Shown here piece after piece: positions 1 through 5,880 of a stretch of DNA of 9,983 nucleotides. A program made the position numbers and the translations under genes. Within the stretch, counting starts at the first letter, position 1, and every line of letters begins with the position of its first letter. A model generated the notes under the pieces. The model was not told the DNA's origin. It made no database searches and saw only the letters and a program-made list of their open reading frames with translations. This DNA is from an uncultured Bacilli bacterium (GTDB lineage: Bacteria; Bacillota_I; Bacilli_A; RF39; UBA660): contig CANQDH010000030.1 in assembly GCA_947591565.1 (NCBI GenBank), positions 1 through 9,983 on the forward strand, written 5' to 3'.

Positions 1-1404
1 AATTATAATCCTGAGCTTGATTTAATTATCAAATTGTTAAAAAAGAATAACTTATTTAGAGAAAAAATTGGTAGCATATTTCATCAATATAGTTCAATAA
101 TTACATCTGGTAATATAGATAATATTTGTGATGATAATTTTTTCTTGATGAGTGTAGAAACATATTGTATGTTAAATGATATAGATATAAAAATTATAGA
201 TGAAAAGGAATTATATCAAGATTTAGATATTTCTAATATTACAGGTGTCTATTTAGCGGAAATTAGTAGGTATCCATTATTATCTGTTACCCAAGAAAAA
301 GAACTTGCTACAAGGATAGCTAATGGAGATGAAAAGGCAAGAAAGTATTTTATTGAATGTAATTTAAGATTAGTAACGAGTATTGCCAAAAAATATATGA
401 ATAGAGGTTTGTCGTTCTTAGATATGGTACAAGAAGGTAATTTAGGATTGATGATTGCCGTTGATCATTTTGATGTTTCAAAAGGTTATAAGTTTTCAAC
501 ATATGCAACGTGTTGGATAAGAGAAGCTATTACTAGAGCAATTGCTAATAAAGGAAGAAATATTAGAATATCTGTTAGTACATATGAAAAGGTACAAAAT
601 TATAAAGCAGCACAAGCTCTTTTAGAAAATAAATTAAATAGAGAAGTAACTATCAGTGAAGTTGCACATGAAATGGGTATATCTATAGAAGAAGCCGGTA
701 ATTTATATAAACTTCAAACTGATACCGTAAGTCTTAATAGCCCCGTATCTGATGAAAGTGATACAGAATTTGGAGATTTAATTCCTACAAATGAAATATT
801 AGATGATAGTGTTATATCAAATGATTTACATACTTTGATTCAAAATTTATTACAGCAATGCAAGTTAACTTATAGAGAAATAGATGTACTAATGTTAAGA
901 TATGGTCTTAATGATAATGAGTATATGACATTGGAAGAAATAAGCCATAGATATAACATAACAAAAGAAAGGATAAGGCAAATTGAAATTAAAGCTTTGA
1001 AAAAAATTAGAAAATCAAAATATATTAAAGATTTTGCAATTTATATGCAAAATCCAGATAAAGCTTTAAAATTCCTTCAACAATTTCAAAAAAAGTCTCG
1101 AAAATCGAAATATGCCCTTGATTATTTAGAAACTGAAGATGGTCCTAAAACAATTTACGATCAGTTTCCAGATTATACAAAAGAAGATATATATGATATG
1201 TTAACGAAATTAACTAACGAGGAAAGAATATTTATTGAAACGATTTACGGTACTAATTTAGATATTCCAGTTTATATAAAACTAGATAGAGCTAGATCGG
1301 AAATATATTATTATACTCTTGTTCCAAAAATGGAAAAAATATTAGAAGAAATAGTTTCTGTCAAAAATAAACATGTTTTAAAAAAAGAAAAAAATGATGA
1401 CTAG
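1..1404 (+). CDS. RNA polymerase sigma-70 family factor, group 1/2-like with C-terminal extension (5' partial)
   Basis: Directs RNA polymerase to promoters. Residues are numbered from the TTG at position 34. The frame is open from base 1 and that TTG has no Shine-Dalgarno, so the gene very probably starts before the window. Residues 1-60 resemble the end of sigma region 1.1. Region 1.2 spans about 67-103, region 2 about 104-180 (NLRLV, QEGNLGL, FSTYAT, WIREAITRAI), region 3 about 181-251, and region 4 about 270-334 with helix-turn-helix TLEEISHRYNITKERIRQIE. Compared with E. coli sigma-70, the W433 position is Cys160 (W434 is kept as Trp161), Q437 is Glu164 and H455 is Ser182. T440 and E458 are retained. 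About 120 residues (335-456) follow region 4, where primary sigma factors end soon after it. Residues 392-441 of this tail look like a decayed second region 4. I infer a group-2-like accessory factor rather than the housekeeping sigma. The family call is certain; the subgroup is not. Confidence 0.9.
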   Translation, partial: NYNPELDLIIKLLKKNNLFREKIGSIFHQYSSIITSGNIDNICDDNFFLMSVETYCMLNDIDIKIIDEKELYQDLDISNITGVYLAEISRYPLLSVTQEKELATRIANGDEKARKYFIECNLRLVTSIAKKYMNRGLSFLDMVQEGNLGLMIAVDHFDVSKGYKFSTYATCWIREAITRAIANKGRNIRISVSTYEKVQNYKAAQALLENKLNREVTISEVAHEMGISIEEAGNLYKLQTDTVSLNSPVSDESDTEFGDLIPTNEILDDSVISNDLHTLIQNLLQQCKLTYREIDVLMLRYGLNDNEYMTLEEISHRYNITKERIRQIEIKALKKIRKSKYIKDFAIYMQNPDKALKFLQQFQKKSRKSKYALDYLETEDGPKTIYDQFPDYTKEDIYDMLTKLTNEERIFIETIYGTNLDIPVYIKLDRARSEIYYYTLVPKMEKILEEIVSVKNKHVLKKEKNDD

Positions 1405-1448
1405 TCATTCATAATTTGTAACTAAACAACTACAACATATATTAATAT

Positions 1449-1455
1449 GGGGTGG
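1449..1455 (+). promoter_or_regulatory. Ribosome binding site fixing a TTG start for the rhodanese
   Basis: GGGGTGG lies 6 nt before the TTG at 1462. The only nearby in-frame ATG (1447) runs into a TAA after two more codons, so it cannot be the start. This supports TTG as the initiation codon. Confidence 0.6.
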
Positions 1456-1461
1456 TAATCA

Positions 1462-1749
1462 TTGACTACTATTACAGTTTCTGATTTAATGAAAAGATTA
1501 GGAAATATTAATTTAATTGATATAAGGAGTAGTAGCCGTTTTAACAATAATCATATACCTGGAGCCAAAAATATTGAATATAGTATATTAGTGATGGATC
1601 CTAGTAAATATTTAGATAGAAATAATAAGTATTATTTTTACTGTCAAAGAGGTATGCAAAGTCATAAATTATGTTCATATTTATCTAGTATAGGTTATGA
1701 TGTTGTCAACGTTGCAGGTGGTTATGAAGCCTGGATATTAGAAAAATAG
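1462..1749 (+). CDS. Single-domain rhodanese-like sulfurtransferase
   Basis: A 95-residue protein consisting of one rhodanese domain, probably cytoplasmic. Family landmarks appear in order: LIDIR (18-22), HIPGAKNI (31-38), the active-site loop CQRGMQS with the presumed persulfide-carrying Cys61, and the C-terminal VAGGYEAW (84-91). The loop fits the C-x-x-G-x-x-S/T form of stand-alone rhodaneses such as GlpE and YqhL, so the protein is probably catalytically competent. The sulfur donor and acceptor cannot be told from sequence. It starts at TTG, follows the sigma gene by 57 nt with no terminator between them, and may be co-transcribed with it. Its stop codon lies inside the downstream terminator stem. 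Confidence 0.9.
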   Translation: MTTITVSDLMKRLGNINLIDIRSSSRFNNNHIPGAKNIEYSILVMDPSKYLDRNNKYYFYCQRGMQSHKLCSYLSSIGYDVVNVAGGYEAWILEK

Positions 1750-1771
1750 AATGTTTACGCATTCTATTTTT
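1742..1771. terminator. Bidirectional intrinsic terminator between convergent genes
   Basis: A perfect 12-bp inverted repeat, 1742-1753 paired with 1760-1771, closes a 6-nt loop (TTTACG). The arms are A-rich then T-rich, so each strand gives a hairpin ending in a T run. It can stop transcription from the rhodanese on the plus strand and from the phosphoesterase on the minus strand. It overlaps the rhodanese TAG stop (1747-1749) and ends 1 nt before the phosphoesterase stop. Confidence 0.85.
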
Positions 1772-1772
1772 G

Positions 1773-2621
1773 TTAATTATTAACTAAACGATAAAAATTA
1801 AATGATGGTTTATTAAATAATCTAAACGGAAGTATAGATGTTCCAAGGCCACTAGATATATATAAATCACTTGTCTTTATTTTATAATAGTTTTTGTAAT
1901 ATTTTTTAGCTCCTTTTGGTGTATATAAAGCACCAATAAAAGGGAGTGTAATCTGTCCATTATGACTATGACCAGCAAGTATTAAGTCAAAATCCTCATC
2001 AATTTGCTCAATATAATCTGGTTCATGAATGAGAAGAATTTTATAGTTAACGTCTTCTTTTTGTAAAAAATCACTTGTATCTTTTAATTTTTCATTAATA
2101 GGAATATTTCCATAATAATTAGTGCTTATACCACTAATAAGAATTTTGGAATCTCCACTATATAAAACTTGATATGTATCATTTAAGTTTATAAATCCAG
2201 CATCTTTGATAACATAAGCCCAGTTTTCATATTTGTAATCGTGATTTCCTGTAATAGCGTATTTACCTAAATTGGCTTTTATTTTCGAAAGAATTTTTTT
2301 AATTTCATCTTCATCTTCCTTTGAAACATTTCCGGTATCTACTAAATCACCTGTCAAAAAGACTAAATCAGGATTAATTTCATTTATCTTAGAAACCACT
2401 TTTTCTAATTTTTTTTCATTATAATTTTTCCCATAATGTATATCTGAAATATGAACAATTTTTAATCCATAAAAATCATTTGGTATCTTTTTATTTACTA
2501 TTTTATATTCTTTTACTTTTAAACCATTATTTCCAATAAAGTAACTATATAAAAGGATAATGACAATAATGATAATGAAAAGAATAACAATTTTCGTAAG
2601 TGTCTTTAATTTAGATGACAT
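1773..2621 (-). CDS. Membrane-anchored metallophosphoesterase, YkuE/YaeI-like
   Basis: A calcineurin-type dinuclear metal phosphoesterase of 282 residues. An N-terminal hydrophobic segment (about 10-28) with Lys before it looks like an uncleaved membrane anchor and would place the enzyme outside the cell membrane. All family motifs are present: SDIHYG (Asp60, His62), GDLVD (Asp92), GNHD (Asn126, His127), His199 in the LLIHEPD stretch, and GHSHNGQ (His218, His220). The closest family I recognise is YkuE of Bacillus and YaeI/LpxG-like enzymes, which act on cell-wall or lipid-linked phosphodiesters; the substrate here is unknown. Its ATG directly follows the TAA of the upstream CPBP gene and no clear Shine-Dalgarno is seen, so translation is probably coupled to the protease gene. 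Confidence 0.9.
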   Translation of the reverse strand: MSSKLKTLTKIVILFIIIIVIILLYSYFIGNNGLKVKEYKIVNKKIPNDFYGLKIVHISDIHYGKNYNEKKLEKVVSKINEINPDLVFLTGDLVDTGNVSKEDEDEIKKILSKIKANLGKYAITGNHDYKYENWAYVIKDAGFINLNDTYQVLYSGDSKILISGISTNYYGNIPINEKLKDTSDFLQKEDVNYKILLIHEPDYIEQIDEDFDLILAGHSHNGQITLPFIGALYTPKGAKKYYKNYYKIKTSDLYISSGLGTSILPFRLFNKPSFNFYRLVNN

Positions 2622-3542
2622 TTAACCAAATAACAATATAAAAAATTGTAAAGCAATTAAGATACCATTATGAATAAAGTGGAAACTCATAGGAACTAAG
2701 ACATTATCCGATTTTTCTAACATATAAGCAAACATCACACCTGGTGCTGAATAAGGAATGATATATAATAAATCAGAAAAATCCGTGAAATTATTAAAAA
2801 CATGTAGGGAACCAAAAACAAGTCCAGAAAGAAGGATAAAGACCCATTTATGACTAAAGATTTTCTTAAAACTATATCTAAAGACTAATTCCTCAACAAT
2901 AGGCGCATATATAACGGCTGAAAAGAAAATATAGATAGGGCTTATATTAAATGTATCCATAATAGCTTGTTCATTATTAGATGTATTTTGATTAAACAAG
3001 AACATTATCATCAAATTGCTTATCATCATAATGAATAAACCGATTAACCAGTACTTAAGATATTTATTAAAATATGTAAGACTATTTTTCTTAAAATCTT
3101 TAAAATCTTGAGATATTTTTTTATGGTAAATTAAAATAATAATTGATCCCATTAAAATATAGAAACTAATTAAATATATAATTTTGAAAAATAAGGGGAT
3201 ATTATTTGTATCAAGACCATACATATGAAAAGGTAGACTTTGCAAATATGGAAAAAAGAAATATAAAAGAATAACACCTAAACCTGTACCTATACTTTTA
3301 TATCTTTTTAAAAGTTCTTTATCATCTTTTTTAAGATAAGATTTAAAAAAGATAAAAGTTAAGACAATCGCTAAAATAGTACTTATTAAGTTATATAAAA
3401 TAGTTTCTATATCATTTAAACTTAAATTTAATAAATTAATAGGTAAAAAGCGAAAAAAATAGATGGTAAAAAAGATTAAAATACTAATTAAGGTAACACT
3501 TATGATTTTAAAATCACTTACTTTATTATTCAAAAAAATCAT
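2622..3542 (-). CDS. CPBP family intramembrane glutamic endopeptidase (Abi/CAAX-like)
   Basis: A very hydrophobic protein of up to 306 residues with about eight membrane segments. The C-terminal half carries the CPBP signature: EELVFRYSF (Glu217, Glu218, Arg222), FGSLH with His247, and HFIHN with His288 and Asn292. These are the catalytic and motif residues of the type II CAAX prenyl protease/bacteriocin-immunity superfamily, which cleaves within the membrane. The substrate is unknown; roles known in the family include bacteriocin self-immunity, processing of surface proteins and signalling. It is the first gene of a two-gene minus-strand operon with the phosphoesterase. The start is uncertain: the best Shine-Dalgarno (AGGAG) touches the ATG at 3542 directly, and TTG at 3533-3531 (codon 4) is 9 nt away, a normal distance. 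The reading frame is certain. Confidence 0.88.
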   Translation of the reverse strand: MIFLNNKVSDFKIISVTLISILIFFTIYFFRFLPINLLNLSLNDIETILYNLISTILAIVLTFIFFKSYLKKDDKELLKRYKSIGTGLGVILLYFFFPYLQSLPFHMYGLDTNNIPLFFKIIYLISFYILMGSIIILIYHKKISQDFKDFKKNSLTYFNKYLKYWLIGLFIMMISNLMIMFLFNQNTSNNEQAIMDTFNISPIYIFFSAVIYAPIVEELVFRYSFKKIFSHKWVFILLSGLVFGSLHVFNNFTDFSDLLYIIPYSAPGVMFAYMLEKSDNVLVPMSFHFIHNGILIALQFFILLFG

Positions 3543-3547
3543 CTCCT
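3538..3547 (-). promoter_or_regulatory. Ribosome binding site overlapping the apparent ATG of the CPBP gene
   Basis: The minus strand reads AGGAGATGAT, close to the full anti-Shine-Dalgarno complement AGGAGGTGAT, and the annotated ATG lies inside it. A start codon within the binding site is unlikely. The TTG at 3533-3531 sits 9 nt after AGGAG and would give a protein three residues shorter. Confidence 0.5.
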
Positions 3548-3552
3548 ATATA

Positions 3553-3561
3553 ATTATACCA
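3553..3561 (-). promoter_or_regulatory. Extended -10 promoter for the CPBP-phosphoesterase operon
   Basis: The minus strand reads TGGTATAAT, a consensus -10 hexamer (3558-3553) with an extended TGN element, and no recognisable -35. The predicted transcript start is near 3546, so the mRNA would begin at or within the Shine-Dalgarno, giving a very short leader. Confidence 0.5.
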
Positions 3562-3599
3562 AAAAAAATCAAAAAAGTGTTCTTATTTTGTAAAATATA

Positions 3600-3608
3600 T
3601 GATATAAT
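3600..3608 (+). promoter_or_regulatory. Extended -10 promoter for the rimP-infB operon
   Basis: TGATATAAT combines a perfect TATAAT (3603-3608) with an extended TG element. The best -35 at 17-bp spacing is TTCTTA (3580-3585), a weak match. The predicted start is about 3615, just before the leader hairpin. Confidence 0.65.
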
Positions 3609-3622
3609 TATATTGTGATGCA

Positions 3623-3646
3623 AAAGAGTGGGTAGTCCCACTCTTT
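3623..3646 (+). promoter_or_regulatory. Leader hairpin of the rimP-nusA operon
   Basis: AAAGAGTGGG (3623-3632) pairs perfectly with CCCACTCTTT (3637-3646) around a 4-nt TAGT loop, giving 10 bp with five G-C pairs. It lies between the candidate promoter and the rimP ribosome binding site (GGAGG, 3656-3660), inside the predicted untranslated leader. Only three T follow the G-C part before AATG, so it is a poor intrinsic terminator. A structured leader regulating the operon, or a 5' mRNA-stabilising hairpin, is more likely. As far as I recall, GAGTGGG-type hairpins are common before rimP in Bacillota; I could not verify this. Confidence 0.6.
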
Positions 3647-3666
3647 AATGTAATTGGAGGAGAAGA

Positions 3667-3906
3667 ATGGACGTAGTAAAAAAAGTATCAGATTTAGTGG
3701 TTAAACCTATTGAAAAATTAGGATATAATGTTGTATCGATAACTTTTGAAAAAGAAGATGGCAATTATTATTTAAGGATTATCATTGATAAAACAGGTGG
3801 TATTAGTGTTGATGACTGTGTCAATGTTAGTAGATGCGTAGATCCACTACTTGACGAAGCAGATTTAGTTGAAAATAATTACATACTTGATGTATGTTCA
3901 AAATAG
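3667..3906 (+). CDS. rimP: Ribosome maturation factor RimP, N-terminal domain only
   Basis: RimP helps assemble the 30S subunit. This protein has 79 residues, about half the usual 140-160. It matches the N-terminal alpha/beta domain: LGYNVVSITFEKEDG (18-32), LRIIIDKTGGISVDDCVNVSR (36-56, abridged in reading) and the LDEADLVENNYILDV strand near the end. In normal RimP the next residues are the SSPG motif, followed by the SH3-like C-terminal domain that contacts S12. Here the protein stops after CSK at TAG, and nusA starts 13 nt later, so nothing of the second domain remains in any frame. The start is ATG with GGAGG 6 nt upstream. It is first in the operon rimP-nusA-ylxR-deaminase-infB. The identity is supported by both sequence and position. 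Whether the short form is functional is unknown. Confidence 0.85.
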   Translation: MDVVKKVSDLVVKPIEKLGYNVVSITFEKEDGNYYLRIIIDKTGGISVDDCVNVSRCVDPLLDEADLVENNYILDVCSK

Positions 3907-3919
3907 GAAGGTGATATAA

Positions 3920-5077
3920 ATGAATAGTAAAGAATTTAAAACAGCACTTAAAGTATTATGTGAAGAAAAAGATATTGAAGAGGACATTATATATGATGCG
4001 ATGGAACTTGCTTTGACATCAGCATACAAAAAAAACTATCAATCATTACCCAATGTTCGTGTTGATATAAATAGGCAAACTGGCGAAATTCATATTTATT
4101 CATTCAAGACGGTTGTCGAGAAAAATGCTGATGATGAAATAATTGCTGGTCTTCCAGAACCTGAACCTAAAGAGGAAACAGATGATGATGAAGAAGATGA
4201 AGAACAAAAAGTTTATTTTGATAAAAGACTTCATTTAACTTTAGATGACGCTAAAAAACAAGTACCAGATATTAAAATAGGTGAAACGATTGAAACCGAA
4301 GTAACACCAAAAGATTTTGGTAGAGTTGCTGCTGCTACAGCTAAGCAAGTTGTCGTTCAAAAAATACGTGAAGCCGAAAAAAATAACATTATTTCTCTTT
4401 ATGCTGATAAACAAGATGAGATGGTAACAGGTACTGTTGAAATGGAAGACGTTCGCAATTACTATATTGATTTAGGTAAAACCCAAGGTATTCTTCCAAA
4501 AACCGAAATTATACCAGGCGAAAAAATTAAAATGGGTTCTAGCATTAAAGTATATATTAGCAAAGTTGAAAATACAGGTAAAGGACCATTAATTCTTCTT
4601 TCAAGATCACATTATGGTTTTGTTAAAAGACTATTTGAACTTGAAATACCTGAAATAAACGATGGTATTATTCTTATTTATAGTGTTGCAAGAGAGGCTG
4701 GAAATCGTACCAAAATCGCTGTTTATTCTGAAAAAAGCAATGTCGATGCTGTCGGTTCTTGTATCGGTGAAAAAGGCATGCGTATTAATAGAATTATAAA
4801 TGAATTAAATGGTGAAAAAATTGATGTTGTTTTATATGACAAAGATCCTGCTCAATTTATTGAAAATGCTTTAAGTCCTGCTAAAAATGTTCATGTTTTT
4901 ATAACTGATGAAGATAAGAAAGAAACCATTGTTATTGTCGATAAAGATAATTTATCACTTGCTATTGGTAAAAAAGGTCTTAATATTCGTCTTGCTTCAC
5001 GTTTAACACATTACAAATTAGATGTTAAAACTGTAGAAGAAGCTCAAAAAATGGGTATTAATATTGTTGAGGATTAA
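3920..5077 (+). CDS. nusA: Transcription termination/antitermination factor NusA
   Basis: NusA binds RNA polymerase and nascent RNA and controls pausing, termination and antitermination. The 385-residue order is: N-terminal polymerase-binding domain (1-155, with NVRVDINRQTGEI and the VTPKDFGRVAA stretch), S1 domain (about 166-230), KH1 (about 232-315, GSCIGEKGMRI at 279-289) and KH2 (about 316-380, AIGKKGLNIRLASRL at 348-362). It ends after KH2, as in other Bacillota, without the acidic repeats of E. coli NusA. An unusual insertion of about 27 residues (roughly 72-99) interrupts the N-terminal domain. It is rich in Pro, Glu and Asp and includes the run EETDDDEEDEEQ. Shine-Dalgarno GGAAGGTGAT overlaps the rimP stop. 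The ylxR start lies 2 nt after the NusA stop, implying coupled translation. Confidence 0.97.
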   Translation: MNSKEFKTALKVLCEEKDIEEDIIYDAMELALTSAYKKNYQSLPNVRVDINRQTGEIHIYSFKTVVEKNADDEIIAGLPEPEPKEETDDDEEDEEQKVYFDKRLHLTLDDAKKQVPDIKIGETIETEVTPKDFGRVAAATAKQVVVQKIREAEKNNIISLYADKQDEMVTGTVEMEDVRNYYIDLGKTQGILPKTEIIPGEKIKMGSSIKVYISKVENTGKGPLILLSRSHYGFVKRLFELEIPEINDGIILIYSVAREAGNRTKIAVYSEKSNVDAVGSCIGEKGMRINRIINELNGEKIDVVLYDKDPAQFIENALSPAKNVHVFITDEDKKETIVIVDKDNLSLAIGKKGLNIRLASRLTHYKLDVKTVEEAQKMGINIVED

Positions 5078-5079
5078 TT

Positions 5080-5373
5080 ATGAAAGTAAAGAAAATTCCA
5101 ACAAGAAGTTGTGTTGTTACACGTGAAAAGTATCCTAAAGGAGAATTAATTCGCGTTGTTAGGACGCCAGAATCAAAAGTCGTTATTGATTTAACAGGAA
5201 AACAAAATGGTAGAGGAGCATACTTAAAAAAAGATTTAACAGTTATTGAAAAAGCCAAAAGAAGTAAAATATTAAATAAACATCTAGAAGTAGATGTACC
5301 AGATGAAATATTTGAGGAATTAAAAAGCATTATTGGGGGTAAAAAATGTCAGGAGCACGAAAAGATTATTTAA
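5080..5373 (+). CDS. ylxR: YlxR/RnpM family RNA-binding protein
   Basis: A 97-residue YlxR-family protein (DUF448). Landmarks are TRSCVVTREKYPKGELIRVVR near the N-terminus (8-28, read in two halves), VVIDLTGKQNGRGAYL (34-49) with the conserved GRGAY, and a helical C-terminal part. In Bacillus subtilis the protein has been described as RnpM, an RNase P modulator, and others link it to transcription regulation; the exact role here is inferred from family. It sits in its usual place right after nusA, 2 nt from the NusA stop. Its last 28 nt overlap the start of the deoxycytidylate deaminase gene, so its C-terminus (GGKKCQEHEKII) is shaped by that overlap. Confidence 0.93.
   Translation: MKVKKIPTRSCVVTREKYPKGELIRVVRTPESKVVIDLTGKQNGRGAYLKKDLTVIEKAKRSKILNKHLEVDVPDEIFEELKSIIGGKKCQEHEKII
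5335..5340 (+). promoter_or_regulatory. Ribosome binding site for the deaminase inside ylxR
   Basis: GGGGGT lies 6 nt upstream of the ATG at 5346, within the ylxR coding sequence. It supports the overlapping start over the next Met (codon 16), which would cut into the conserved YFM stretch. Confidence 0.6.
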
Positions 5374-5861
5374 CTTGGGATGAATATTTTATGCTACTAG
5401 CTATTAATAGTTCCATGCGTAGTAAAGATCCTAAAACCCAAGTTGGAGCATGTATAGTTAAAGATAAACACATTTTATCATTAGGATATAATGGAACACC
5501 ACCAGGTATAACTGATGATGAAATGCCGTGGGATAGTTTAGGTGAACAGACAAATGATTTTATGAATATCAAAAATACTTTTGTTGTTCATGCCGAAGCT
5601 AATTCTATTTTGTCATATAATGGTGATAAAAAAGATTTAAAAGATGCTGATATTTATGTAACTTTATTTCCGTGCTTAGAATGTACAAAACAAATTATCA
5701 CGGTTGGTATTAAAAGAGTTATTTATCTTAACATGTATTCGAAACAAGATATGGTGTTAGCTAGTAAATATATGCTAAATAAGGCTCATGTTGATGTCAA
5801 CCAGTTTGAAGAAATGGACAAATTAAAGGAGAAGGTTTTATCGAAATTTAATAAATATTAA
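5346..5861 (+). CDS. Deoxycytidylate (dCMP) deaminase
   Basis: Converts dCMP to dUMP, feeding thymidylate synthesis; cytoplasmic and zinc-dependent. The 171 residues contain YFMLLAINSSMRSKDP (14-29), TQVGACIV (31-38), GYNGTPPGITDDEMPW (47-62), the catalytic HAEAN (His82 zinc ligand, Glu84 proton shuttle) and PCLEC (Cys110 and Cys113 zinc ligands). The RSKDPxTQVGACIV and GYNGxPxGxxDDxxPW signatures match the DCTD/phage T4-type group better than Bacillus ComEB, which reads RSTCP and VGATIV at the first site. Family enzymes of this type are usually activated by dCTP and inhibited by dTTP; that is not shown here. The gene overlaps ylxR by 28 nt and lies 19 nt before infB, occupying the place of ylxQ in Bacillus-type operons. 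Confidence 0.93.
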   Translation: MSGARKDYLTWDEYFMLLAINSSMRSKDPKTQVGACIVKDKHILSLGYNGTPPGITDDEMPWDSLGEQTNDFMNIKNTFVVHAEANSILSYNGDKKDLKDADIYVTLFPCLECTKQIITVGIKRVIYLNMYSKQDMVLASKYMLNKAHVDVNQFEEMDKLKEKVLSKFNKY

Positions 5862-5880
5862 GAAAAGAGGTGTTGCACTT

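Noticed and set aside
1416..1443. Possible promoter TTGTAA-16 nt-TATATT before the rhodanese gene
   Set aside because: The predicted transcript start would fall at the Shine-Dalgarno, and the surrounding sequence is so AT-rich that such matches arise by chance.
3623..3646. Leader hairpin read as an intrinsic terminator of an upstream gene
   Set aside because: No plus-strand gene ends upstream (the neighbour is divergent), and the T run is only three bases.
3907..3925. A frameshifted remnant of the RimP C-terminal domain
   Set aside because: Only 13 nt separate the rimP stop from the nusA start and they consist of the nusA ribosome binding site. No other frame encodes SSPG-like sequence.
5058..5330. 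Minus-strand reading frame of 90 codons opposite ylxR
   Set aside because: It lies fully opposite the conserved nusA end and ylxR, has no recognisable domain, and is a shadow of the real genes.
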